This document shows, one piece after another, positions 21,047 through 32,263 of a DNA stretch of 64,000 bases. Every line of letters starts with the position of its first letter. Position 1 is the first letter of the stretch. The notes below the pieces were generated by a model. That model saw nothing but the letters and a program-made list of their open reading frames with translations. It did no database searches and was not told the DNA's origin. Both the position numbers and the translations under genes were made by a program. The DNA comes from Zoroaster sp. YZ-2022 (Eukaryota > Echinodermata > Asteroidea > Forcipulatida > Zoroasteridae), in the NCBI GenBank assembly GCA_029582265.1, contig CM055816.1, positions 84,047,165-84,111,164 on the forward strand. The letters are read 5' to 3'.

Positions 21047-23821
21047 TACTCATGTTGTGTAAATTGCAGGGTTTCCTTAATTAAATTTAATACAATTTTT
21101 ATAAACACACATCTTTGGTTAACAGAGAATCACTCTGGATGAAGCTGAATGAATTAATATGGTATAAATAAAATAAATTTGACACAAAAATGCACCAAAT
21201 AGGTTTCATACAAGCAGTGTACAGGCTATGTATGTGTGCTTTGCACACTGAGGATATAATACAAGAATGTAGGTATAACAAAAAATGTAAACATGCTGGA
21301 GCAATTCTGACTTCAAATTTGGAATCAGCATACCAAATAAAGTTTAGAAAACGTTATTTCCCCAGTTGTAGCACATTTTTTGTTGACCAGTGTAATAGTT
21401 GAGATGCACTGTACATAATAAATGAAACACATCTTTTGTAATAGAACTTAAAATGTTTATTTTTACTCAAAATGCGGCATAAGAAAAACAACCTTTTAAA
21501 TATTAAATTTAGTATCTATGACTTAACAGTTCAGATTCTTGGTGTACATCTTGTTTGCGTACATGAAACACATACTTCTGCCAATCAATTAACTGCCTAT
21601 CACTTATTTAAGCAGTTATACTTACATAACATGCAATAAATATAAGAGTACATTGTTTCAAATGTGACAAATATTAATAACAAAGTGAATGGTAAATATT
21701 TAATGCAATTTTAATTTAGTCTAACATTTCTAACAGGTACTTATAATCACAGTAATCAAACGACTAATAATTCCTTAAATAATTCCTTGACTAATTTTGT
21801 TAACAATAAACTAATGTTTAAATAACATTAAATAGTGCATGCAATTTGCCAAAGGAAAGTATAACTGTAAACAAATTCAGACTTTGTTTTGAAAACTTCC
21901 ATGTTACACCTCATCCAAAATTATAATGTTGTGATTGAAAAGAATATTTGCAAATTACCTGAACAATGGTGAACATGGGTGATGCATATTTAAGGTTTTA
22001 ACAAATGACCAATAAGAGAACAGTAATACATTTAGAGGATCATTAGATCTGAGGTAAGGTGATAACATGTTGACTAAATGATAAGCACTATGCTATTTTT
22101 CCTTACGGCTTTCTTAAAAAGAAACAAGATCGGGCAAACAAATTGATATTATTAAATTTGCATAATTTTCCATTCATCATAGAGTCTGTTATCTTGTGCA
22201 TTATTTAGTGTGATTTCTCATTTGACAATCATTATTTGTTAAAATCTGAAAATGTTTCAACAGGAGGCAGTCACAGGTTTAGCAACCAACACATTTCCTG
22301 AAAACAAATTCCACATTTTGTTTCAATACGGTATTTACATCAATCCGATCTCAACTTGTTGAGATTTAATTATGAAGTACATAGTGATGTTCTATGACTG
22401 CGAGGAGTCCTGCCCCTCCTCCCCCTTAGAAAACGAAAAAAAGAAATCATCCTACCAACTCACCAACATTTTAATCCCTTAATATGAGGCAACAAATGAC
22501 GTGAGACCTCACTCCCTGTGGTAGTATTTTGTTTTATGGTAACATGGCTTTCAGGAGGGGCGCCACACCTCCTTTTGTCAAATCCTAGACTGGATTATAA
22601 TGGTCTGTATCACTATCATGGTGTTAAACTAAGCATTACATACGCTATGTGGACCTGAGAACAAAAGATGTCCACACAATGTAGGTTCTTGAGACGTTAT
22701 GTGGACTCAAAAAGGAAGCATTTTAGTATGTTGTTTATCTGTCGCAAAATGGAGTAGATTTAGCAATTGATTAATCAAGGGAAAGACTGAAAAAAGAATA
22801 TTCAGTGCAAATGGCAATGGTTTGAAGAATGTGTTTTTCTTAACTACACAAGAACAAAAGAATGTCCACACAGGGTATGTAACACAAAGATTGGTGGCTT
22901 CAACAGTGCAATGTGTAGTCTTGAATGTACAAAATGCCATGAAACCACACCACAAACATTGGGTAAAGTACACAGCCTACTGGATTTTGTATACATGTAC
23001 AAGTAGTTGAATATCCTTTGAACTACACTAGGAAAATAAACATACATAATTAGTTTAATTAAACACATATCTAAAGCAGGAGGTGTCATTGTCACCAAGG
23101 ATTTCCTGATAGGAGCCCATTGGTCCACATTGGGAGAATTGGGTTCCAATCAGGATACAATTATATTGGGATAGATAATATCTTCCAATTGGGATAGATG
23201 ACATTGACCTTGTAAATGATGACAATGTTTCTGTACAGACTTACATGTACATGTATCAACACCTTTGTATGCAAGATGGCAAAGAAAATAGTAATGAAAA
23301 TAGTAATCATTTGGAAAGTGGCATACAATTAAAGGACCTCGGTCATCAGTGAGAAAATGAGGTACAAATGCCAAATCTTTAACTACAGTTTACAACAAAA
23401 GAAAGGTAACTTCCCTTAATTTCTGTTTCTCTATATTAATCTACAGTATATGTAGTCATTTACTATTTATTATACAACACTAACAAACAAAACATTTATC
23501 AAATAATTTGTATACATATCAATAATTTATCAAAATCATTTACAAAATACAATGTGCCGTTTGCATAGTTGTAAAGGCAAATATTGTAATAGGCAGATTG
23601 TAATTGTGCTGTTAAGGAATATTACATGTACTCCATAATGTATGGATATACACTGTTTATACAAAACTTAACTAAGTGCGTGCACAATCTCCATGAGAAG
23701 TTATACCTTAGCATTCTTAGCCTTCAGTGAAATCAGGCTCCAGTTATACAAAAACAACTCATTAATGGAAATTCAAAATGTTTCTCAATTACGTTTATCA
23801 ATATAATGGCCATAGTCAAAA
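21047..23821. other. AT-rich flank, possible 3' UTR or intergenic region of the zinc-finger gene
   Basis: No exon or domain was recognised. Several AATAAA signals exist on the minus strand (for example near 21453 and 23465), so part of this region may be transcribed 3' UTR of the gene at 25124-31834. Short open frames here look spurious. Confidence 0.4.
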
Positions 23822-24137
23822 TTACTATACCTCATACATATTCATGATCGAGACCCGAATTCTCACTGGTCCATTCACCATCACGTGCCAGATGCTATTT
23901 TGGGTGTTTACCAAGCGCCCGTGAGTATTCACGCACAGGGTAAATACGCATGCGTAGTAGACTGTCGCTTCGGGGAACAGTCCCGGCGGGGAACAGTCGC
24001 ACGGGTATAGTACGCACGCGCGAACATCGCCCGAGCTAGCTACACACACATGAAAAGATGGCGGCACACGCAAATGTCAATTCGCGTTTTCCCGAGCTCA
24101 ATGATGCCGAACTAGAGAATATGTATGAGGTATAGTA
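23822..24137. mobile_element. Inverted-repeat element of about 315 bp
   Basis: TACTATACCTCATACATATTC near 23823 is matched by GAATATGTATGAGGTATAGTA near 24117. Inside, on the plus strand, ATGGCGGCACACGC at 24058 opens a 25-codon frame containing SRFPELNDAELENMY and ending at a GAG|GTATAG that could be a donor. That wording resembles the start of Crypton/KIAA1958-type proteins, but too little is present to be sure. Confidence 0.5.
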
Positions 24138-24139
24138 AA

Positions 24140-24310
24140 ACAAATATAACATGGTTTATTTCGGGTGGACAGTCGATATTATTAGCTCCCCTCGGTATTG
24201 GAAGTTGACACACTAGTTCCCTCGGCTTCGCCTCGGGAACTAGTGTGTCAACTTCCAATACCTCGGGGAACTAATATCGACTGTCCACCCTCAAACCATG
24301 TTATATTTGT
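24140..24310. repeat. Long near-perfect palindrome (foldback MITE), 171 bp
   Basis: Arms of about 80 bp start ACAAATATAACATGGTTT and mirror at the right edge. The centre is CTCGGCTTCGCCTCGGG. The transcript would fold into one long hairpin. It abuts the preceding inverted-repeat element and may be part of one composite unit. Confidence 0.8.
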
Positions 24311-24880
24311 ATACTATTTGATGTAAAATCTCTTATTCAAGTCATGTCAAAAGTGTTAAACTAAATGGAAAAATTACAGATGTTTCAGGGATTTTTTGGT
24401 TTACAGTTTTTAATAAAAGATCTTTGCAGCTATGTAGGTCTTGTCCTGAAATTACGGGCACCCAACATTATGCCGACAGTTAAGGTGTGAACCTTTATAA
24501 CAGCAGTGTAGTTTTAGTATTAGGTATCCTGCAGTGAATCAAACTGATCAAGTATAGGCAACAGCAAGAAATACACACTACACCAAGCCATGGGTATAAA
24601 CTACTGTCTGCATGGTGAGTGTCCAATATGATTCCAGACTTGTAGATTTGAAATTAACTCAAAACATTTTTGGTTGGATTCAGACAGATTCAGTAAAATA
24701 AAAACTAGGACTTCACCTGTTTGACTTGGACTTAATTTAAACTTTCAAGAATTACTGTTAAAAAGTACATGAACAAAAACATTAAAACATTTCAAACAAT
24801 CCCATAAAAAACAAGACAAATTACTCAGATGCAAATATTCTTGGCTGGGACTCATAAAAAAATTCAGGTACTGCAACAGA
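24311..24880. other. 3' flank of the zinc-finger gene, nothing recognised
   Basis: AT-rich DNA without coding evidence. It is likely 3' UTR of the gene that ends at 25124. Confidence 0.4.
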
Positions 24881-24887
24881 AGAAGCA

Positions 24888-24954
24888 TTTCAGCATGGTG
24901 TAAGGATTTCAGCATGGTGTAAGGATTTCAGCATGGTGTAAGGATTTCAGCATC
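24888..24954. repeat. 19-bp tandem repeat
   Basis: ATTTCAGCATGGTGTAAGG is repeated three times with a partial fourth unit. Confidence 0.85.
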
Positions 24955-25123
24955 AATTTACAGAGTGGATTTTGGTCACTGCCCAAATAAGTGGATACTA
25001 TTAAAACTGTATAACCCTGAACAGCTGCCCTGTAGTAATGGCAGACAGCAACAGTCAACAGGTGCAACACATATGCCGTTTACAACATTTGTTTACAAAC
25101 AGCTGTATGATACCACACTTTCA

Positions 25124-28100
25124 CTAAGAACCTGTGCCGGGATCCTTACTTCTTCTAGGTCTTAATGCACGTCTCAATAATGTTCCATCAGGACTTCTGT
25201 CACATGACGTATGCTTGTTGGTATCCACTTGACTGCTCCCATTCTTTATTGGTGAAAGAGTCTTCCTTTGTGTCTGTTCTGTATGACCTTTATCATCTAA
25301 GTGGGACAGCTCCTTGATTTTTTCATCCTGTTGCCTGGTGTTGTATTTCAAAGGAGTAATTCTGACATAACAATGATCCATAGATGTCATTTTGTCTTGT
25401 TTGTATTTGAGTGTTGTGTTAGAGTAAGAATGCTCCTCTACACAGTCTGTATCTTGCTGATTCTGAGACTGTCTTAGCTGTCTTGTATCTCCTTGTGTAC
25501 TAGTCACTTCTTTATCTCTTTGTTGTTTAAAGCCATCAGTGTCTTCTTGTTTTCCCTTTGGTCCATCTAGTGTTCTCCAGTAGTAACAATGATCCATTTT
25601 ATCTGCGTTAATATTTGGAGTCATTTTTGTTTTTTTGGTGCTGGTATAGGAGTGATCATGTGGAACCTTCAGTTTGTCTTCACCAGTCTGCATTCTAGCA
25701 CTTTCACTCTGAGGACCTCTCCTTGTTCCTGCTCCTTTTGTTTTTCCACTTTTGGTCCTGTTATCTGATCTTGGAGTTTTGATGTAGGAATGATCAATTG
25801 TACTCTTTTGTTTCTTTTTCACATGGTTAGTGTCAGCATCTTTTTTCCTCTTCAAATCCATACATGTATTACGTAAAGATTTACGTCTTATAATCTGTTC
25901 TCCAGATACAAGAGAATTATTCATGAAAGGATCTGTATCTATACAATGACTTGTGGAGCCAATTAAATCATTTGAAAAATCCTTCTCTTCATCACTTTCT
26001 TGCACTGACTCCTCATCAAATGAACTATCTTTTGTTTGCAATGCTGTCTCTACCTCCCCCTCCTTAGCACTCAGTATTATTTGCAGCTTCTTCTTTTCAA
26101 CCTGGGTTGCAGTTATTTTTGACTCCTCTAACATCTGTTGTTTGTTGAATTCACTGCAGTTACTGATACCAATATCTTGTCCTTGAGACTGCAAACATTC
26201 CTTGTTTCTTCTGTACTGATTGTGTTCTACACACAATATCTTATCTGGTGTACTGAGTGGTTCTGAGGGAGCTCTCCGTTTGTTTGTCAGTGGTTGTCTA
26301 GACACGCATTTATCAGACAAGCTTACAATGTAACTAGCATTCTCAGACATGTCATCTTCACTGATAATTCTATCAGTGCTGTTACTGACTGCACAATCTC
26401 TAGTCTTTTGTGTATCCGGACTATCACATTGTCTGGTGTCAGTTATGTAAGTGAAAGTATCTTGATTCATTTGATCTTTATCACTGCAGACTGATTTATC
26501 TATAATTGGAGAGACTCTGATTATGCCAGTTGATTCAAGCTCACCTCCTGTGTCCACCACTGGGATGTCTTCTAAATTCCCTGTCTTATATGGAGCACAT
26601 TTCCATGTTTTCCTTTTGGCCATTTGTTCCAAGACTTCTTCTTTGCTCACTGTTTTCTTCCATGTGTGTCCAGCACAGTTGTTGTGATGGCCATTTTGAG
26701 TTTGTGGAGTGGTACCTATTGGAGGAAGTTGTTCTTTGCGTGGCAGAGACCTAAAATCAGTTTGAATCATCTCCTCACATCCAGAAGGGACATGTTTCTT
26801 ACTATTGGTATCATCTAGTTGCAGTACAGAATCAACAAGAGGTCCAACACCTCTTGTTCTCAAACTATATCGTTTTGCCACAGATTCAGAAGCCTTTGTG
26901 GTAACATCCCCTGGTAGCTTAGACCTCTCAGGAATACTTATATTCTCAACATTTACAGATTCTGTTTTCCCAAGGTAAGTCTTACCATTCAAAGGAACAG
27001 TTTCTCTGGAGAAGTGATATGATCCAGGATTGGTGGCAATGTGTCTCTGCATCGTGCTTCCATTAAGACCATGTAGTGGATGTCTAGTAATTTGTATGAC
27101 TCCATCTCTCTCTATGGTGCTGGCTACCATGTTAGTATTTTGGAATTTAGGATCTAGATAAAGCTCTGGTAAGCTATCTTCCTGAGCAACATGTAGCATA
27201 AGATCATGATTGCCATCATGTGTTTCATTATTAGAATCTACCTGTACAGTGCGATTGAGCTTTGATGACTCAGTCCGTGAAATGGTTCCTACTGTACAAA
27301 ATGGCTTTGTAAGAAAAGTTGTTTTTGAAGATGGTGGGCATGATTTGGGGTTATTTCGATCTGATCTGTTGGTATCCGTATTTAGTGATTGGTTGTCCTT
27401 ACAGCTATCCTTTTGTGTTTGTTTGGTTGGACGCTTTGAATCATCTTGATTGTTCTCTTGACAGCTTTCATCAACAGACTTAGAATCATGGTCATCTTCA
27501 TCGTCGTAATTTTTATTCTGTCTGGACACTTTACTTTTCTTTACCTCTGCTCTTAATTTGTGATTCGTCTGATCATGTGAGCGAGTGCGCTTCCCTGAAT
27601 CTCTCTGACCATAAGAGTTGACGGAAACAGTGACATCCTCTCCATCATCACCAGGCTGTTGCCCTGAATTTCTAAGGAGTCTAGATGACCTTCTTGTGGG
27701 TACACTCTGCTTCTGTTCAGGTTTGCTCTTTGCTGGACTCTTCTTATTTTTCCAACCATGAACAACTTTTATAGTATCCTTCTCCTTGTAGACCGCAGTT
27801 CTCATTATATTTTTTTCATTTTTCTTTTCACTTCCTTCACCTTTAGAAGTTGTTTCCTGGCCTACCATAAATTTAAGTGCAGTTTTTGCTGTAGTCCCTT
27901 CTGTGTTTCTGTCAGATCCAACAATTTCTGGTTGTTTAGAGCTATCCTGAATACGGGATTGCTTAGATGGACCATTTTTAACTGGTTTTGATGTTGCTGA
28001 AGCAAGTTTGTTGACGGTTACCACTTGTTTTCTGCTTGTTGAAGATCCACTTAAAGTTGATGAAGATGCTTGGAGACTATTCGCAGAAGGCCCTTTCTTG

Positions 28101-31100
28101 ACATGACTAGGACCTGCTCCAGGGCTGTTCCCTGATCCTGGAGCAAGACTAATACCAAGTGAAGAAGGTTGATGACTGGAGCCTTTCTTCTGCTGATTCT
28201 TATAGTACTGTGAGACAATGTACTGAGACAAACTTAGTGTTATGTCTTTTCGATCATCTACCCGCTGCTTCCTAACAAAGCGCTCAACTCCCTTCAATAC
28301 ATTCCCCTTGACATGTGTAATAACTGCACTGTCTATTAATGAGGTAAGAAGTGGCACATATGGCTTTGCAAGGACACTCTTGTAATGTTTATTTATATGT
28401 TTAGAAGGCAAAGTTTGCATATAGTCAATTCTCATTACCTCACGTGACGATGGAAACAATGGCATGTCTTGAAATTCTTTGTGACTGTATCCCATGGGAA
28501 TCTTATACTTGAAGGAAGCTGTCCTCACTGCATTCATTAAAGGATCTGATGTTGGTAATGTATGGGGTTGGGGAGAACCTGTGATCATCTGTAATGCCAG
28601 CCTGTAAAGATCAGACATGTCAATAGCTTGGAAAAACCTCATCAGTACAGTAGGCTGTAGTAAGGGTGGACATGACGTGATGGTTGGTGAGGTAACTGGG
28701 TTGACCTTCTTTCTCTCAATGGAAGATTGTGATTGTTGAATAGGAACATCCTGCACACCATCATCATCACTTGATGGAAAATCTGGAGACTTATCTTCAG
28801 TTTCATTATCATCATCATCATCATCAGAGTCACTGCTCCTATCTAACCAGCTACAATCACTATCATCATCACTGCTACTACTAACAGGATCACGCTTACC
28901 ATAAACAGGTAGTCTGTCCTTTTTGAAGTAACCTGTGTTGGTAGACTTGATGCTCTTCTTGTTTGAACCAGTGGGGAGGACTATTATTGTTGGGTTCTTA
29001 TGTGCAGATACAATGGGTGCATTACTTGACATTGAACTCTTTACAGGTTGATCTGGTGCTAATGCTAACTTTATGATTTGTTTTTGTTGGGGTTGGATAG
29101 TTTGTTGGTTATTTGACAATGGTTTAATCGCCTCTAATTGTACATTGCCTGTGGATATTGTGATATCTTGACACTTATCAACAGATGCTGTCTTGTTGAC
29201 ATTCAGGTTAATACAAGCTGAAGCTTGCTGTGTATCGCTCACATTCAGGTTGCTACTAACCGATGCTTGCTGCTTCTCACCACCATCCTGATTGCAACTA
29301 ACATATGCTTGCTGTTTCTCGCCAACATTTTGGTTGCTACTTACTGATGCTTGATGCTTCTCAACAACATTCTGGTTTGTACAAATAGTTGCTTGCTGTT
29401 TGTCATTGACATTCTGGATGCTACTTACTGAAGCTTGCTCAGTCTTGCTCATATTCTGGTCGCTACTAACCTCTGCTTGCTGTATAACCCCAGCATGAGT
29501 CAACTGCCCAGGAAGAGAAAGATTCACATCCTGCTGTTCTACTGACTGATGAGGAGAGCTATCAGGGCTTATCACATCATGATATTTGGTTATCAATTTG
29601 CCAGTAGATGGATCCAGCACTGCTGTTGGTAGGATGATTTTGGATTTAGGTGTCACTTTCTGTGCACAATAAACCTCATGTTTAGTGATGTTCATATAAA
29701 GGCAGTCTGTGTAACCACATCTGTACCTACATCTATAGGTGCGTTTCTTAGCCTTAAGCTCCTGAGTAATTGATATACTGTATGCTACCCTATGGAATTC
29801 CTCCTTGTGTTTGTGTAGTAAGTCTGAGGATGTGACCTTACAGTCACACATGTTACATGTGTAAGGGGATTCAGTGTCTGGCAATGCAGAGATGGCTATT
29901 GGTAGAGTAGGCTCAGCTATCTCATTACGAGAGCAGTATTCATATTCATCAGGATGAATACGGATCAGGTGTTTATCACATTCCCTTAGGGTCTCATGGA
30001 GTGTGTTACAGAGAAGACACCGCCATTGCCTCTCATCATCATTCTGCTGCTCCTGACTATCTTCTGCCGATATTTTCATTGGGCGATGATTCAGTTTGAT
30101 ATGTAGATCAAGGAGTCTCTTAGTTGGGAATATCACTTTACATGTCATACAATACCAGTGCTGTACTGCCTCCTTAGACAGATTGTTAGGAGGGTTCTTA
30201 TCTAGCTCATGACAGTGTTTCATATGTTGACAAAGACTAGACTCTGCGGAACAGTTTATTTTACAAATTCTACACTGATGTTGGGGCATACATGGTGTGG
30301 GTGGCTTCTTTTGCTCATCTGTCTGTGGCTCTGTAACTTTGCCAATTCCTCTATGTTTCATAATGCCACGGTGGAATGATGTCATGTGCTGTTTCAAGAG
30401 ATCTTTATGGGAGTACTGTTTATTACACAGCAAACAGCACACATGAAATTTGCGTTTGTGGTGTGCTAGATGGCATGCGGAGTTGCCTATGAAGCTGCAC
30501 CATGGACAGCTTGTCTTGGCCCAAGCGACACTCTTATCAACTGACTGTAAGTGCTGGTTATACCCCAGACCTTTCACTGGAAACATTTGCTTGCAATATT
30601 TGCACTTTATCTCATGTTTGCTGGACATCCTTTGGTAAAGTGGTATAACTTGATAATATTCTTGTTGCTTAACTGCTTTGGTTTGTTGGCCAGCTCCTGC
30701 ATGGCTTTCCTCTGTAAGACTGTTTGATGAATCAGCAATGTTATGGTTGCTCTTCAAATGGGCAGTCATATCACACTTACTGGACAAAATAGCAGGGCAG
30801 AAATTGCATACAAAGCTGTGTGAAGACTGTGGGTCCTGTGGTATTTGATGTGGCTGGTGGTTGGCTGCCTTGTGTCTATTCAATGTGCTCCTCTGTAGAA
30901 ATGTAAGATTGCAGGCTTTGCATTGATACAGCTGATCTGGATGATGGGTTAGCTCATGTTGTGTATAAGCACCTGGAGCAGATGACTTGTAACTACACTT
31001 GCAACATTCATACAAGTGGTGTTTGTTACGGTGTGTATGCTTGTGAAATATTAATGAGGGACGATAATGAAATGATAAATAACACTCTTTGCACTTAAAG

Positions 31101-31834
31101 GAACCATAGTTTCTTTTAACATGTGGTCTATGCAAGATGCCTGGTTTTCTTGTGTCTCCAAAGTATTTCTTCAATATTTTGAATTTGGTTGTTTCTGCAA
31201 CACTTTCTATAAAGAGTTCTTCCTCTTCTTGCTTCTCAGTTTCATTAGAATTTCCCTCTGCATCTTTCTCATGAGGAGGTTCAAATTGTAACTTTGCTTT
31301 ACAATTTAAGTCACCACCGCCAACATTGTCCTTTGAGTCACAAATGTTTACGTTGTCACTTGAGTTACAATTAATTACATCTTTAGAGATGCAAATGCCA
31401 ACATTGTCCTTTGAGTCACATTTGTTTATAGTGTCATTTGAGTCACAACCGATGACATCCTTTGAGACAAAACTGTTCATATCTGACTTTGAGTCACAAA
31501 TGCTGACACAATCATTTGTGGCTGATGTGTCACTTGTAGGACCTGACGAACACCTGTTATCAATCTGGAGGGTGTGTCTTGTCTCTTCAGACATAACATT
31601 ATCTGTGCTATCACTGGCTGGTGGTTGTGATGACATAGTAGTATTGATAAATTGAGTAGATGGTGATCTAGAGTCAGATTGTGTATGTAGACAGGGCTCC
31701 ATACTGCCAGACATAGAAGGCTCATCACATTGATGACCCAATGCTATGTCAGCACTCTGTAAAGTAGGAACCTCCTGAATCCCAGTATCAGAGGAGACTC
31801 CAGGTAGCTGGTCACTGGTCGAGTCTGCCTCCAT
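25124..31834 (-). CDS. Large C2H2 multi-zinc-finger protein, about 2236 aa, single coding exon
   Basis: The ATG at 31834 (A at -3, G at +4) is chosen; the open frame extends two codons further only through a TTG. Residues about 1-245 are Ser/Asp-rich with repeated CDSKDNV-like phrases. About 248-725 holds 11-12 C2H2 fingers with irregular linkers (for example CKECYLSFHYRPSLIFHKHTH, CNFCPAILSSKCDMTAHLKSNH shortened here), so not a KRAB-type tandem array. About 786-888 has seven degenerate 14-16-residue repeats (ASVSSNQNVGEKQQ). About 985-1025 is a Ser/Asp acidic run, 1058-1213 a globular-looking segment with no family I recognise, then a long basic, Lys/Ser-rich tail with five [DE]H[SC]Y motifs (about 2014-2153). 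Probably a nuclear DNA- or RNA-binding regulator; target unknown. The coding exon is preceded by a good splice acceptor (ACACAG at about 31895), implying an upstream 5' UTR exon. Confidence 0.9.
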   Translation of the reverse strand: MEADSTSDQLPGVSSDTGIQEVPTLQSADIALGHQCDEPSMSGSMEPCLHTQSDSRSPSTQFINTTMSSQPPASDSTDNVMSEETRHTLQIDNRCSSGPTSDTSATNDCVSICDSKSDMNSFVSKDVIGCDSNDTINKCDSKDNVGICISKDVINCNSSDNVNICDSKDNVGGGDLNCKAKLQFEPPHEKDAEGNSNETEKQEEEELFIESVAETTKFKILKKYFGDTRKPGILHRPHVKRNYGSFKCKECYLSFHYRPSLIFHKHTHRNKHHLYECCKCSYKSSAPGAYTQHELTHHPDQLYQCKACNLTFLQRSTLNRHKAANHQPHQIPQDPQSSHSFVCNFCPAILSSKCDMTAHLKSNHNIADSSNSLTEESHAGAGQQTKAVKQQEYYQVIPLYQRMSSKHEIKCKYCKQMFPVKGLGYNQHLQSVDKSVAWAKTSCPWCSFIGNSACHLAHHKRKFHVCCLLCNKQYSHKDLLKQHMTSFHRGIMKHRGIGKVTEPQTDEQKKPPTPCMPQHQCRICKINCSAESSLCQHMKHCHELDKNPPNNLSKEAVQHWYCMTCKVIFPTKRLLDLHIKLNHRPMKISAEDSQEQQNDDERQWRCLLCNTLHETLRECDKHLIRIHPDEYEYCSRNEIAEPTLPIAISALPDTESPYTCNMCDCKVTSSDLLHKHKEEFHRVAYSISITQELKAKKRTYRCRYRCGYTDCLYMNITKHEVYCAQKVTPKSKIILPTAVLDPSTGKLITKYHDVISPDSSPHQSVEQQDVNLSLPGQLTHAGVIQQAEVSSDQNMSKTEQASVSSIQNVNDKQQATICTNQNVVEKHQASVSSNQNVGEKQQAYVSCNQDGGEKQQASVSSNLNVSDTQQASACINLNVNKTASVDKCQDITISTGNVQLEAIKPLSNNQQTIQPQQKQIIKLALAPDQPVKSSMSSNAPIVSAHKNPTIIVLPTGSNKKSIKSTNTGYFKKDRLPVYGKRDPVSSSSDDDSDCSWLDRSSDSDDDDDDNETEDKSPDFPSSDDDGVQDVPIQQSQSSIERKKVNPVTSPTITSCPPLLQPTVLMRFFQAIDMSDLYRLALQMITGSPQPHTLPTSDPLMNAVRTASFKYKIPMGYSHKEFQDMPLFPSSREVMRIDYMQTLPSKHINKHYKSVLAKPYVPLLTSLIDSAVITHVKGNVLKGVERFVRKQRVDDRKDITLSLSQYIVSQYYKNQQKKGSSHQPSSLGISLAPGSGNSPGAGPSHVKKGPSANSLQASSSTLSGSSTSRKQVVTVNKLASATSKPVKNGPSKQSRIQDSSKQPEIVGSDRNTEGTTAKTALKFMVGQETTSKGEGSEKKNEKNIMRTAVYKEKDTIKVVHGWKNKKSPAKSKPEQKQSVPTRRSSRLLRNSGQQPGDDGEDVTVSVNSYGQRDSGKRTRSHDQTNHKLRAEVKKSKVSRQNKNYDDEDDHDSKSVDESCQENNQDDSKRPTKQTQKDSCKDNQSLNTDTNRSDRNNPKSCPPSSKTTFLTKPFCTVGTISRTESSKLNRTVQVDSNNETHDGNHDLMLHVAQEDSLPELYLDPKFQNTNMVASTIERDGVIQITRHPLHGLNGSTMQRHIATNPGSYHFSRETVPLNGKTYLGKTESVNVENISIPERSKLPGDVTTKASESVAKRYSLRTRGVGPLVDSVLQLDDTNSKKHVPSGCEEMIQTDFRSLPRKEQLPPIGTTPQTQNGHHNNCAGHTWKKTVSKEEVLEQMAKRKTWKCAPYKTGNLEDIPVVDTGGELESTGIIRVSPIIDKSVCSDKDQMNQDTFTYITDTRQCDSPDTQKTRDCAVSNSTDRIISEDDMSENASYIVSLSDKCVSRQPLTNKRRAPSEPLSTPDKILCVEHNQYRRNKECLQSQGQDIGISNCSEFNKQQMLEESKITATQVEKKKLQIILSAKEGEVETALQTKDSSFDEESVQESDEEKDFSNDLIGSTSHCIDTDPFMNNSLVSGEQIIRRKSLRNTCMDLKRKKDADTNHVKKKQKSTIDHSYIKTPRSDNRTKSGKTKGAGTRRGPQSESARMQTGEDKLKVPHDHSYTSTKKTKMTPNINADKMDHCYYWRTLDGPKGKQEDTDGFKQQRDKEVTSTQGDTRQLRQSQNQQDTDCVEEHSYSNTTLKYKQDKMTSMDHCYVRITPLKYNTRQQDEKIKELSHLDDKGHTEQTQRKTLSPIKNGSSQVDTNKHTSCDRSPDGTLLRRALRPRRSKDPGTGS

Positions 31835-31900
31835 TCTCAATGTCTGTTAGTTACACTGTCCTGTCTTTACAACTGACCCATCAGATATATGTATCTGTGT
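31835..31900 (-). promoter_or_regulatory. Splice acceptor and 5' UTR of the zinc-finger gene
   Basis: On the minus strand, TTTTGTTTCTTTAACACAG ends at about 31895, a polypyrimidine tract and AG typical of acceptors, 60 bp before the ATG. The promoter is therefore probably further right, possibly beyond the transposon that starts at 32268. Confidence 0.6.
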
Positions 31901-32263
31901 TAAAGAAACAAAATGAAAACATTAGATATGGGGATGTCCAAAGTTGCCATCATTTGTACAAAGTTGTACAAAGTTTATTTTGTCTCATGATCTAGCTTTT
32001 ATCTTAGAGAAAACAGGAATTGTTAAATTGAAATGACAAAAAATATTTGCAAAACATATAAAATGTAACAGTTTCTTGTTGAAAATTTTATTACAATATG
32101 TGAAAATTTTATTATAACCATGTGAGCACATATTGTAATAAAATTTTTACAGGTTAATTTATGATAGATTTCTGGAAATAAGCAAATTGGAATGAACGTA
32201 CATGTATGTATGTCACGAAATATCAATGTTGTACCTTTCCTTTTAACAACAAAACATTAAAAC
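31901..32263. other. Intron or upstream flank, nothing recognised
   Basis: AT-rich sequence with a short inverted motif AAATTTTATTACAATATGTG near 32082-32101 and its complement near 32128-32147. No exon seen. Confidence 0.4.
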
